The notes under the pieces: model-generated
Seen by the model: the letters and a program-made list of their open reading frames with translations, nothing else
Told to the model about the DNA's origin: nothing
Databases searched by the model: none
NCBI RefSeq assembly: GCF_010183535.1
Contig: NC_071329.1
Location: 4,278,001-4,342,000 of the forward strand
Source of the DNA: Caenorhabditis remanei
Taxonomy: Eukaryota > Nematoda > Chromadorea > Rhabditida > Rhabditidae
Direction: 5' to 3'
Length of the DNA: 64,000 bases
Made by a program: the position numbers and the translations under genes
Part shown: one piece after another, positions 32,101 to 43,397 of the stretch
How positions within the stretch are numbered: position 1 is the first letter of the stretch
Layout of the letters: every line of letters begins with the position of its first letter

Positions 32101-35100
32101 TACTCACCCGCTGATTGCACACGCATCCTGATGGGTTCTCACACACGGTGGCCTTCTTCGATCCTCTGATGCTCACTTTCTTCAACTCGTCAAATCTCTT
32201 GTTGGCCGCGTTGTTCTTCCACACATTGTATGCACTTTTTGTGAACATGTTAACCGGGGTGTACTGTAAAGCTTTTACATAGAATTTAAAATTTTAAATA
32301 ATGGTCACAATGAGTCGAGATAGTAAGAGATCAAACTTTAGAGGCCTATATATCTGCTCATTCTTCACCTAGACAAATTCTAAAAACAGATTCAGGATCC
32401 CTACGACGTCAGCTTTCTAATCACATAACTTTTAACGTACCGAGAATCTTGGTGGCGCCACAATTTGATTCTTCAAGCACATGTACAGAATTTGATATCC
32501 TGCGGCCTTCGAGTGGAAGAATGAAAGATCCTGGTACATCCAGAATGGGTGATCCGGATTCTCTAGGATTTCCTTATTCAAATACTTTTCACGATTGACG
32601 AGGTCCCTTCCGATTGCTCTCTTCATGGTGTCCAGGAATCGGTTCTTGAGCACCAGTCTGTCTCTGATGGCGCTGGAAAACTCGGCTGTGTGCGCGGAGG
32701 ACATGGTGAGGCAAGTGCGGCCTTGGTGGAGGACGAGCGCTTGTGAGGGAGTGTTGTGGATCTGGAAGTTTTAATGAATTGGGTACAATTAGTAAGTCGT
32801 CGGCTTATAGCATTTTATAAATCAAGTCGAGGGTATGATTTTGTAGTGATCCTGATGTTGATAGCGGCTATAGATTTTAAGATATGCGCTCTGGAAGTCA
32901 AAGTCTCGTATCTGAAAACCAGGAACCCCTACCAAAAAGTTGTCCACTACAAAATTGTAGCTCTAGGCTTGGTCTACAACATATCAAAAACTCGTACCCT
33001 ACAAACTCTACTCACCTCATAAGCTGCCTGCACAACTCCTTCCCCTACAACTCCATTAGCTTCGATATCCACCTTGCAAAGCTTTCTTGACGGAATCCCT
33101 GGGTACTCGGCTCCTTGGCGACTCCATGATCCTTCTTCTTGACAATCTTGTGGAATCTGCGCCTCGAATCGCTCGATTACTTGGACCCGATCACTTTCGA
33201 CTTCTTGCTTGAATTTTTGATCAGCGCTGACAATGATCACTGCTCTAGTGAAATCTGCAGCAACGATCGGAGCTTCTGGAGTACCACGATTCGATGGTCC
33301 TGGCTGCGAGGCATCTGGAGTTGATCTCTTCTGACGGGGCTCTTGGTTTTCTTGGTCATTTCCTTGATTCTTGGAATGTGTTCTTTTTCCAGTATGGGTA
33401 TTTGGGAGAACTTGTCCAAGAGCTCTATTGTGGTATCTGGAATAATTCGATGGGGGTTTTACTGTAGTTTTCAGAGTCTCTTGGTTTTATTGTTTCGCTA
33501 TGAAGTGTCTGCCAGACTGTCATCTAGGAAATTTGGACTAAAATGAATACAGACTGCCTGTCTGATTGGTATGTGCCTGCATATCTTGACATTAGGACAC
33601 ATTAGTTAATTAGTCCCTTAAATTATCTATCCACAAAACTTTCTGAGACATCATGTTAGCCTTATACTAGATCTTCCCAAAACATAGTCTTCCCACAAGC
33701 CTATATTTCCATTCCCACTGTCACCTAGTCCTACTATCTCCAATGGTATCTATGTACACTAGCAATTTACACGCAATTACACATTCCACGTCACATCACT
33801 CTCTTGTCACACTAGACTAATTGTCTCATAATATCTATATGCATCCCTATCTCATTGGTTAGACTCGAGGTCTCCTAGGCGCTCTTAACGCAGTATTGAT
33901 TATCAAGTCTCACAGTGTGAACGTCACATATGCCTACACACTCTTATTATAGGGGTTAGAAGGCAAGTCCTAACTACTGGTCCAGGTCTAGTAGGATTTG
34001 TGAGATAGCGCGGACTAGTTTAAGCCTAGATAGAGCTGTGTATAGGTCTGTATATACTTGATTGCCTAGACCCTGTCTGAGCTACGACACATGATTTAAT
34101 ACCTGATACTGTCTAGCCCTCGTCTAATATTAGGATCTTAGCACCGAGATGAGGATTTGCAAGAGCTTAAGCTCGGGCTTCAAGGACTAACTGTTCTCGG
34201 TTCTTATCCAGATCCGATCTTCAAGCCTCAACTATCCTAGGAGCTTCTCCGTCTACCATAACCCGTCCCTATTACAAAAATAACAAATCCGCATTCACTT
34301 ACCTTTGTGCTCTGGCGTCCAATGCATTAACGAGTTGACCATTGCTGTTAGATGACGAAGACATTTTGGAGAGATAGAGACTGTGTCGACTGCTCGCGAT
34401 GAGTGTAAGATGACTGATTGACTGTGCAGACCTGCCTCTCTCTCTCACGTTAACGTTAACGTACCACCTGTCCGCGCGCGCTCGCAGAGCTCGGACAGAT
34501 GGATACATATATGTAGATTAGAGCGTGGTTGCATACTGGTGCGTAGCTGAGATAGTGATGAGTAAGATGACAAAAGTTTGAAAATAGTTATAGATCGAGA
34601 ACATGAGAGCTGTAATGACAAGCGTATTGGGTACTGCCCGAATTCTAATCATCCTTAGAGATTATTGCTAAAAAAAAAGAACCTGAAGAATAATGATAAC
34701 GCGACGACGGAAACTGAGAAGTAGAACGGACTAGCGCCGAAAAAGGAAGGAAATAGTTAGAAACTGAAGATTAAGTAAAGTCAGAAAAGGTAGAAGCCTA
34801 AGTCAAAATTAATTGATTTGAGAGTAATTTATTACTAAATTGTGTGCTAACCTGAAAATGAAATAAAGAAAACAGGTATGTGCTAATGAAGCTGGTTTAT
34901 TATTGATAAAAATGGAATTTCTATGCTCAGATGCCGATTTTAGGCCTTTTGGGGACATTTTACCGGGCTCTCCCGGATTTCTGAGCGACTCTTGGCTGTT
35001 TGTGGGAACATACATACAAAAGGGTGAAAGGGAATTATTAAAGGAGGTTTTACATATTATAAATTCACAAAACTCTGCGGCCGCAGGGTTTTAAAGGTCT

Positions 35101-38100
35101 AATTCATCTAATTTGTTCGAAAATTGGTCTCGAAGCGAAAAACATGATTTGCAGTTATTTTTTTCAACTACGAGACCATTCCGCGAAATTTCCAATAAAT
35201 TAGATGCGCCTTTAAATCCACCCTATAAACGCTAACGGAAAAATGGAAAATTTAAGAGAAAAAGGTAAATACCGTAAAACTGTAATATAGGCGCATGCGC
35301 CTCTATTTTTCAACCTCCTTCTGAAAGTGCGCCTCTATTACAGGGGCGCCTCTAATAGAGGGTGCGCCTCTATTTTTCAACCTGCTCGTCTGGCTATTTT
35401 TTAAACTTTTAAGTCATCAAATTTTCAACAAAACTAACATTTTCTCTGACAAAATTACACGAAAACCCCAAAATTTGCAGTATTTTGAACGAAAATGGGA
35501 GTTTTATTCTGTTTTTTTCACGAACTTTGAAAAAGAATTGTTGAAAACCAGTAGAAATATTTCAAACGTATTGAGGGTGCGCCTCTATTACAGGGTGCGC
35601 CACTATTATTCAAACCGCCTTTTAGGGTGTGCCTCTATTAGAGGGGCGCCTCTAATAAAGGGGCGCTTCTATTACAGTTTTTACGGTATTATAGAAAAAC
35701 GCATACTCGATAAGCAAGCACAGTGTTGGGTGCGACGAGAGACGCAGACGACGAACGGGCGGCGGGATGTTTGAACGGGTTGATGAAGAAAGGAGATGAC
35801 TCAGAGAAAACGTCGTTTGAGAATCTGAAGAAAGGGGTTACTCCAATATACACAGGGTGTGAGAGGCTTAAGGTCCGCAACGAAAAGTTTTGAATTTACC
35901 TCCCGACTCCCGTTGCGTGCGCGTAGCGGTTTTCCTTGAATGATAGGACAAACTCATACTAAACTTGAACTTGGCACCATGGCGTCCGTCGCGTTTTTCA
36001 TTGAATGATATGACAAAAACAAAAAAAAACTAAACTTGAGTTTGGCACTCAGCCAAGTCTTTTTTTTTGGCGCCCTGCCAACCGCTGTGCGACGGAGCGC
36101 ATTTTCGTGACTCTAGATTCCGCATATCTGTAAATATGTTGATTGTTGACTGTCTGCGTTTTTGTTTGTTCTTGTATTTCATTATCTGACTTTTATAACT
36201 TGTGAATTTACGGAATTCACAACATATATGTATGTAGATTAGAGCGCGATCGCATAATGGGTCGGCAGGTGTGTAGATGGGACAGTGATGAGTAAAAGTT
36301 TTGGCACCAGTGGGGGTCGAACCCTGGTTGTCAAAAAAAAAGTCAAAAGTATATCAAGTCATGTTTTCCCTTGATATTCTAGAAAGCCGCGGCTGTTTGA
36401 AATTTTCAGGAAAAAGCGCCGGCCGCGATTTCTGACAGCCTTGGCATAGACTAACAGCTCAGACCGAAAAATTTTTTGCAGATATGAAAGCAACTACCTA
36501 ATGGAGCTCGGAAACGCCATCGAGTATCTCATGAGTTTTGCCGTCTCCGTCGCCATCCAACAAACACTTCTAGAAACCGCGCTGGCCGGTCTCGTTTCCG
36601 CTGTCGCCTGGCCTGTCGCCTTAATGTCTGTCTCCTCTGTCCTCGACAACCCATGGAATGTCTGTGTCTCCCGAGCAGCAGAAGTCGGAGAGCATCTGGC
36701 GGAGGTCTTATTGAGTAGATCACATGGAAAACGACCGATTACGTTGATTGGGTTCAGTTTGGGTGCCCGAGTGATATTTCATTGTTTGCTGACAATGAGT
36801 AAACGGTCGGAGAGTGTGGGGATTATTGAAGATGTGATTCTGTTGGGTGCACCTGTCACGGCATCACCGAAGGAATGGTCGAAAGTTTGTAGTGTTGTGA
36901 GTGGAAGAGTCATCAATGGTTATTGTGAAACCGATTGGTTGTTGAGGTAAGACGATATGACTAGAAAACTTCGAGGTCATAGCGATTCTGGAACTGTTTT
37001 CAGATTTTTCCACCTTAAAGAAGTCCTTTTATCTTTGTTCGTTTCGACACCATTCAAAATTTGAAAACAGATTCAGAATTCAGAATCCTCGGAATTTTAG
37101 CTTTTTAAATATATAAATTTTTTGTTGAAGTTCAGATTAATCTAGTATCAACAGCTCCGCATGAGATTGTAAAGCTCCGCCTACCATTCTCCCAGAGAGT
37201 TTAATTGAAAAGTGGGCGGAGCTTTGGATTTAGGTTCAGAAAGATTAAGAACGATACTGGCAAATTTTTAATCTTAAAAAAAAAACTACAGCGAAAATTG
37301 AAAATTTGAGCGATTCTTGAAAATTCGAAAATTCTGATTTTAAGCAACTTTTCAAATGGCATCAGTAGCTCAAAAATTTTCAAATTTAGGATTTTTTGTA
37401 TAAATTCAATACGTTCAATTCTAGATTTTTATTTTTGTTGTTGACCACGTTTTTGTATAAGCTTTCCCTGAAAAAATATCGCCGTTTCAATTAAGTGACA
37501 TTAAAAAGGGATTATTAAATTTCTTAGCACTCTGTTTTGGACGGTCATAACTCACTAATAAAGGACCGTACAAAAAGAGTTGTCAACTACAAAAATAAAG
37601 ATCTAGACGTGCTCTATAACGTACTAAAAGCTCATTATAATTAGAAATCTCGAAGTAAGTTAATGTTTCAGATTTATAGAAAAAATTGAATCTTTTCCTT
37701 ATTTTGACTTGAAGACAGGTCATTCCTACAAATTTCAAAATTTAAATTTTTCTCTCGAATCTTTTATTCTTCCAGATTCCTCTACCGTACCATGAGCGCC
37801 CAATTCCGTATTGCTGGTACAGGTCCAGTAGATAACAGGAACTCTAAGAAAATCTACAACTACAATCTAAGTCATATTGTGAGTTTGGATATAGAAACCA
37901 ACATACAGACAGACTATGTTCCAGGTGAAAGGTCACATGGACTACTCGAAACGTCTAACCGAAGTGCTCCATGCAGTCGGTGTAAAAGTGGGTCCACATT
38001 CCGAGGATAGCGTTGTCGACTTGACGGAACTAGAGGGTCCTCATGAAGCTACTGGAGAGGCAGAAGAAGCAATTAATTATAAATCTACTGATACTGAAAG

Positions 38101-38194
38101 TAATCTTCCTTTAGTATTAGACGGCATTCATGAGATTAAAGTGTTGGATAGTCCACGGTTAGGGGAGAAGAAAAAGATACAGACCACGGTTTGA
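26113..38194 (+). CDS. DUF726/TMCO4-family alpha/beta-hydrolase-like membrane protein
   Basis: Nine exons: 26113-26166, 27698-27773, 27827-27953, 28005-28213, 29212-29344, 29766-30194, 36482-36946, 37776-37878 and 37925-38194. All joins are in frame; 621 aa. The family (human TMCO4, yeast YFL034W) has an N-terminal helical part, a Gly/Ala-rich membrane region and a C-terminal alpha/beta-hydrolase domain. Seen: Ser-rich N-terminus; helical region 45-215; glycine-rich hydrophobic stretch about 220-275 (GAAGGVGGVLIGLTGGLAAP); nucleophile elbow GFSLGA with Ser435; LLGAPV; Asp494 in CETDWLLRFLYR; and His536 in KGHMDY. Together these make a plausible Ser-Asp-His triad, so enzymatic activity is likely; substrate unknown. 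The acidic tail after about 560 looks disordered. Intron 1 holds a 1-kb palindrome; intron 6 (6287 bp) holds a whole SET gene on the other strand. Confidence 0.85.
26182..27243. repeat. 1.06-kb near-perfect palindrome in intron 1 of the DUF726 gene
   Basis: Begins GTGTAACTCTGCTGAAT and ends with its exact complement. Arms of about 520 bp can be followed through GATCTTGATTTGAAAATCCG, GCTCGAAATTTTTCG-like and CATTTTCTAATTT blocks to a centre near 26710. Noncoding; the ORFs at 26668-27069 come from one arm. Confidence 0.8.
28912..29055. repeat. Inverted repeat in intron 4 of the DUF726 gene
   Basis: TATGGAAATTGGAGTACTAC...TTGGTTTGGCC (28912-28945) is repeated inverted at 29022-29055 with few mismatches, about 76 bp apart. 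The ORF at 28592-28969 runs into the left arm and is not supported. Confidence 0.6.
30285..30860. repeat. Dispersed ATGGTGCATCGAC repeats
   Basis: Five copies of a motif like TGTCGTAAAATATGGTGCATCGAC, spaced roughly 80-170 bp, with CTACAGTA words near some, inside intron 6 of the DUF726 gene. The same motif recurs at 53780 and 54110, at 56560-57160, and at 58955 and 59430-59850. Confidence 0.75.
30992..34364 (-). CDS. SET-domain protein, Suv39/G9a-like, nested in a DUF726 intron
   Basis: Five exons: 34364-34303, 33436-33016, 32761-32441, 32263-32108 and 31609-30992; all joins in frame; 525 aa. Suv39/G9a-type enzymes methylate histone H3 Lys9. Seen: disordered Ser/Gln/Pro-rich N-terminus (1-75); a region about 75-300 I cannot name; a reduced pre-SET zinc cluster (Cys309, 315, 317; then Cys356, 360, 362, 366 in ECSDACGCSINCPNR); SET motif RGFGLRAAEPIKKGELITHY (388-407); GHACSPS (452-458) where active relatives have NHSCDPN; SISYW with Tyr496 in place of the usual FDYG; post-SET CGCKVGC (Cys513, 515, 519). 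The altered NHSC motif questions catalysis. It belongs to the expanded nematode set genes; exact orthologue not assigned. It lies entirely in intron 6 of the opposite-strand gene, with a possible minus-strand AATAAA near 30917. Confidence 0.85.
31660..32090. repeat. ACAGTATGAC-type simple repeats in SET intron 4
   Basis: Irregular array of (A/T)CAGTATGA(C/T), ACAGTAAGAC and TACAGTACC words filling most of the 498-bp intron. No coding signal. Confidence 0.6.
34449..34461. promoter_or_regulatory. GTTAACGTTAACG motif upstream of the SET gene
   Basis: Same 13-mer as 25704-25716, located 85-97 bases before the SET ATG on the minus strand. Confidence 0.3.
34511..34579. repeat. Dispersed repeat, copy 1 (ATGTAGATTAGAGCG)
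   Basis: ATGTAGATTAGAGCGTGGTTGC and GATAGTGATGAGTAA match a second copy at 36231-36301 at roughly 75-80% by eye. Both are in intron 6 of the DUF726 gene. Confidence 0.5.
35095..35211. mobile_element. Tiny TTAA-flanked palindromic MITE
   Basis: 117 bp between TTAA at 35091-35094 and 35212-35215. Arms AGGTCTAATTCATCTAATTT and, inverted, AGGCGCATCTAATTTATT, with GGTCTCG / CGAGACC near the loop. Confidence 0.55.
35271..35687. mobile_element. MITE with ACCGTAAAAACTGTAAT ends and GGCGCCTCTA iterons
   Basis: Ends ACCGTAAAACTGTAATATAG and, reversed, ACCGTAAAAACTGTAATAG. Inside are about ten GCGCCTCTATTA-like words in both orientations, concentrated next to each end. The centre is AT-rich. Confidence 0.65.
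36231..36332. repeat. Dispersed repeat, copy 2, followed by a tRNA 3'-half-like segment
   Basis: 36231-36301 matches 34511-34579. Immediately after it, on the minus strand, CCAGGGTTCGACCCCCACTGG (about 36309-36330) looks like a tRNA T-arm and acceptor end. Possibly one tRNA-derived (SINE-like) unit; not a functional tRNA as far as I can see. Confidence 0.35.
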
Positions 38195-38346
38195 TTCATG
38201 TACTTATGTGAATATGGCAAACACGCTCTATTGAACTGTGGTTATCATTTGGGTTCTTTTTTTCTGTATTTTTGTGTCCCTTCTGCATTCCATTTCATTT
38301 AGATATCATCTTTCTTGTCTGAAACTCGGTGAACCTTTTCTGTATG

Positions 38347-38352
38347 AATAAA
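38347..38352 (+). terminator. Poly(A) signal of the DUF726 gene
   Basis: AATAAA about 150 bases after the stop codon at 38192-38194. Confidence 0.6.
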
Positions 38353-38532
38353 ATACTTGAACCTTAACTTTTTTCTTGTGATTAATTTTTTATTGAAAAA
38401 AAAGCGTTTCAATCTTCACATAAAAAAGTGAAGCAGCATTTTGGAGATCTAACCGAAAGAGCGCTACGGAGGTTCGCATTGTCTTAATAGTAAAAGCCAC
38501 GGAGTCAGTCTGAAGGTATGTGACGTGACATA

Positions 38533-38980
38533 CAGTACTGGACAAAAATGTATCAACTTTTGTTGTTTTCAGTGGAAAATGACCAACTTTGATAATGTAT
38601 TTCGGTGTCACCTGGTTGTCCGACAAATTTGGTTTTGTATTGGCTAAACGGAAGAAAAATAGTATATCATTTTTGTAGTTGACAATTTTTTACGGGCGCA
38701 TCCAAAGAAGTTATCAATTGTCAAAACAATTTCTCACAACTGTTGCTTTTTTCAGTGCTAAAAGAAGGGATTTTTAAGCTATTTACATTGACTGCCTGTG
38801 ACTTCTTAGGATGTGCCTGTACAAAAAAGTTGTCAACTACAAAAATGAAGCTCTATTTGTCATCTATACACTCCATAAACAATCAATATTGTGAGACTAT
38901 CAGGGAAGCCGTGCCACAGTCACAAAGTTGACCATTTTCAACTAAAACTGCAAGTGTCTCATTCTTCATGACCAGTACTG
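38533..38980. mobile_element. Tc1-like MITE, 448 bp
   Basis: Begins CAGTACTGGACAAAAATG after TA and ends CAGTACTG before TA. Arms share GTTTTCAGTGGAAAATGACC with the passenger-carrying element at 12998 and TGTAGTTGACA with all family members. Right end diverged. Confidence 0.8.
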
Positions 38981-38982
38981 TA

Positions 38983-41149
38983 ATTTAGGGGTTCTCTCAA
39001 GGTAAGAATGTTGCATAAAAGTTTTCCACGTTTTTCTCATTAATTTCGTAAACTTCGACACAGTTTTATTCAATGTGATAAGTTTTACAGATGTTTGAAG
39101 TATAAAACTCCATATTCTTGTACTACCAAACTTTGACCGACCGGGAGATATGGGTAACAAGTCAAGTGTAGTGAACCATTGGTCAAAAAATAAATATCAA
39201 CCCCTTTTTTATTCAAAATAAAATATAAACACTAATTATACAATCCATTTTTGATACAGCGGTCATGGAAATAAAAATATGTGATTTCTCGAATTTTTGT
39301 GATTTTCGAAAATTTTATAAAAAATTTGTGAAACTCTACAAAAATGCTACTCCAAAGTTTCAGGTCAATCCGCCCAATTTGAAAAAATTAAGGGCCGAAA
39401 AACCCTAGCGGAATAAGATTATGGCCGGCACTGTATGTATGTACTCCCCTGGCTGAATTTAGGCCCCTAGCTCAAATAATAATCCTTTGCTAATGGTGCT
39501 TTGCTCAAAGAATGGTTAAAATGATTATTTCACCAAATTATCATTGTCAGTGATCCCTTGCTATTGAGTTTCGTTTTTCATATCAATGGTATTATTTACA
39601 GAAACCAATTTCGGGAGGCAATTTCAGTATTGGTTCGATTGAATACTAAACTGAATGATTGCCTTAAAACAATAATTCTGGCAGAATAAGTTTTCACTTG
39701 AAGAATAATAAATATATTTGAGCATCATTCAATTTGAAATTATTTTTTACAACATCATAAATACACAGGGAACGTCAGTCATATGTCAGAGTAGTATAGA
39801 TTTTTGTCGTTAGTCTGTCAGTGATAACTTCGAAGAAAGTATCTAATTTGTATCAGTTGAACATATTTTTCGTTTCCTAAAACCTCTATTTTTCCGTAAA
39901 GCCTCTATTCCATCACTGCGGAATTTAGGAAGAGTCCATATGACAGAAATACAAGGAAAATGATCTAAAAGGACAGAAAACAGGCTTTTCTTCAGCCAAA
40001 AACTAATTTTTCACTGATCTTTGCAAATTTTATGATCTCTTGGAGTTTCTGAATATTTGCAAAAAAATCTATTTTCTACTTCCGGACTTTTTTTTTCATT
40101 TCCGACTTCCTGAAAAAACTTTCACATCCATGCAACTCAATGTTAATTTTTGAACGCTTCCCCCCCTCATAATCCCTCTCTTTATTTCTATTTCTATCCT
40201 CCGTTTACTTTTCAACTATTGACATCCTCCCTCCCCTTTGTTTGCTATCATACTCTCAAAGCTCCCAAGTTTTTAGGTTTCAAAAAGTTCGCCAAGCTTC
40301 CAACAAAACTTATTCTTATAAAATCTATAATTGAACAATGACGGTATGTTGCTTATGTGTAGATCACAAAAAAGTTATCCCTTTATTGAAACCATCTCCA
40401 TGTAACCAGCGTAAGAGCGGATTATCCTCTGGTATGTCCGTCCTACTTTTAGCCCGGGGAATCATATACCTAGCTAACATTCAACTGACTTCTCCATTCT
40501 CTTTTAAGTCTAAAAATCTAAAATTCTAAAAGAATATTTCTAAATGAAAGTGCGCAACACGTTCCGTCATCACTATGAACCGGTAAGCTATTTACACTTT
40601 TTTGAGACAATTTGTTTGTTTATTTGTCTTTTTATTTGTCATTCGACATGTAACAGGTTCTGGTTTCTTTGAGCAATGAGCAGGGCTCTTGTTCCACGAG
40701 TACACACATTTTTAGAGTTGAAAAAGTACAAAAAAAGCGAAGGGTTGTTTGGTTTTCCATGATTTTCGAGTTTCTGATTTTTCATTTTTTCATGGCTTCT
40801 CATATTTTTCTGGTTTTCACACAATTATTCTTTTCCGGTAATTGAAGTGTCTGGGATTTTTTCAACGCTCCCTCATTCCTGTTTTCAGTGTGGGAACTTT
40901 GGTTTTCGAATATTGACACAAAAGTTTTGAAATTAACAGTCTGTGTTCTAAAGTTGAGGGTCTTAGCACGTGTACTGTAAGTATTTTAGTGTGAAAAAGA
41001 TCACGAAGGCTCATAATCTCAGATGAAATTTTTTGAAAATAACTTTAAAACTTTTTCTTGAAAATAAGAAATTTTTGAATTGAAAAATAATTTTTTAGAC
41101 ATTTTATGATGAATGACATGAATGCGTGACCTTAGTTTCATTAAAACCA
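38983..41149. other. Intergenic, no convincing gene
   Basis: Holds a decayed ACTTCCG-type MITE end near 40078-40140. A 13-codon ATG frame at 40544-40582 (MKVRNTFRHHYEP) ends at a good GTAAGC donor and could be an isolated first exon, but no matching downstream exon was found. Confidence 0.35.
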
Positions 41150-41335
41150 ACGGATACTCCGCAACAGGACATTTCAAAACCGGACGTTTGGAAACCAGAC
41201 GTTTCGCAACCGATGCACCGGTTCCAGACTAAACGGTTTTGAAATTACAGGTTTCGAAACGTCGGGTAGCAAAATGATTGGTTTTGAAACGTCCGGTTTC
41301 AGACTGTGCGGTTGAAAAACATCCGCAAATAAAAC
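41150..41335. repeat. AAACCGGACGTTT-type inverted tandem repeats
   Basis: About nine copies of short units such as AAACCGGACGTTTGG and its inverse GAAACGTCCGGTTTC. They account for the KPDVSKP-like repeats in the opposite-strand ORF. Confidence 0.6.
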
Positions 41336-42233
41336 AATAATTGACAGTATGATAATCACTCAAGTTTTTTAAAGCAATTTTGTGTGCTTTTTCAAAATAA
41401 ATTGAGCCGAATGAGCCTTTTTGGAGCTTTTATTTTGTTTTCAATTTTACAAATTTAATTATCCACTACCCCACATGTATACGCTACGCTTCATTATATC
41501 CTGAATTTCTGGACATCCGTAGATTCCGACACACCGGGGTATCCAAAAATCCGGAAAAACTTTCAATCTTTTGTCTCAACCTTAATTATGCACTACTCAA
41601 CATACATTGTTTCTCATCATTTTGGACATCCGGACATCCGGACATAAATATTCCCAATTATCCCTAAATGACCACCGTTCCGGATCCCTCTTTTTATGAG
41701 TCATCTCTCTCTCCCTATTACCAATTCCAATTAACAGTTATACTAGAACAGTACCAGTACCTCTTCCTATACATAACTGGAACCCATTTACCAGTCCCTT
41801 CCAATCGACACATTCACATCACTGGAAAAGTGTTCTCGTTTTTTTTGTGTCGCCCACTAATTGCCGTCATCGAGGCGGGGGGATGACCACTGTTTCTTTT
41901 TCCTCGGAATCTATTCGAATAGAATAATCCTTTCTTTCTCTCCGGGACGGTTCTCCCCCTTTTTTCTCTATTCAATCGGTTTTGTCCTATTCATCCTGAA
42001 GGGCTACTTTCTTTAGAGGTCTCTGATCATGTGACACCAAAAATCTTTTATTTTTCTGGTGGAGATCTTTCAAGTTTTCAATTTTTTAAAAATGTGATGG
42101 CAATTTTGGGATTTTTTTCTAAGTAATGTTTTTTTTAAGTAGAAGTTGTTATTCTTCATTTTGCAATTTTCCAAGAACGACTTTGAGATTCTGTCACGTC
42201 GCGATGTATAACCCATTTGTTTTTATTTTTTGG

Positions 42234-42458
42234 CATGTTATAGAAAAATTCATGGTCTTCATTTTTGTAGTTAATCACTTTTTTATACGGACCCTCCTTA
42301 AAAAGTTACAGTCATTCTGAGACAGGGAGAGCCCATTCACCGGGAGAGGGATTTACCTCTGGCTACCCACCGCTCTGCGCTCTGTATCTCTCTAGGGACC
42401 GCCCGTACAAAAAAGTGGTCAACTACAAAAATAGAGATCTTGACATGCTCTATAACAT
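42234..42458. repeat. Foldback repeat with TTTTTGTAGTT...AACTACAAAAA arms
   Basis: Left GTTATAGAAAAATTCATGGTC..CTTCATTTTTGTAGTTAATC pairs with right GTCAACTACAAAAATAGAGATC..GCTCTATAAC around a GC-rich loop at 42320-42400. It shares the TTTTTGTAGTTGAC core with the Tc1-like MITEs. The flanks 41336-42233 and 42459-43397 show no gene. Confidence 0.55.
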
Positions 42459-43397
42459 AACAAGAAATGAAAACATAAGGATCCTTTTTAGCCAAAAGAC
42501 AAGAGACGATTCTCTAAAGTTTACTTTTCACGCTTCGACCCATTTTTCCATATTGCTCTTCCACAATGCTATTCATTATACAGTTTATTTAACTTCATAT
42601 AATTTTCTGCAAAATTTTGAGGGTCCGCCCACTTTTAGGTCCCGCCGCTTTATTTAATTGTTTTTTTCCATTTTCGTCATTTTTTCGCTGCATTTTAATT
42701 GTATTTTACCATTTTTAAAATCTGTTTTTGCATTTTCCTAAGTAAGTCATATTTCTCTATATATTTTGAACTTAGTTTCGAGTTTGATTTGTTTGAATTC
42801 CGGTTTTTGACATTTCACAGCTTTCCAAACGCAATATCTAAATGTTTTACATATTCATTTGATATTCTTGAAAAGCTGAAATCACGAGGATTCTGAATTT
42901 GTTCTCAAATTTGATCGACGATAAAAGTGAACCGAATTACGAAGCGTTGTATATCCGAACATTTTCGACCATTTCAGAATCCTCATGACTCCAACTTTAG
43001 ATACTCCAACCATTTCTCGTCCCCCTCTTCTATATTTCCAGTTCACAAATCACCGAAATTTCCAACAAATGACCTGAACAAACACCGTACCGACCATGAG
43101 GAAGTGAGCACTTTCACACCGAAATGAAAACAACTTGAAAAATTGGATTGGTGTGGTGGTGTTTAGTGTCAATATGTATTCATCGTTCATCTCTTGTATG
43201 AGAAATGGACCAAGAGTGTTCTTCCTCTTGTACTTTTCCTCTTCTTCTCACCAGAAAAAGAGAATCCACTTCACTCGAAACCAGTTATTCGTCATCGTTC
43301 GTCATTCTTGATTATCTTGAAAAAAGAGATGTACATGTTTGTATTCTTGGAACATCAGTACAGTACATAGTACCTGACTCAAAATGAGATTTGGTGA

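Noticed and set aside
40544..40582. 13-codon first exon MKVRNTFRHHYEP with GTAAGC donor
   Set aside because: The donor is good, but the best downstream candidate (43043-43108) joins out of frame or hits a stop; kept only as a remark.
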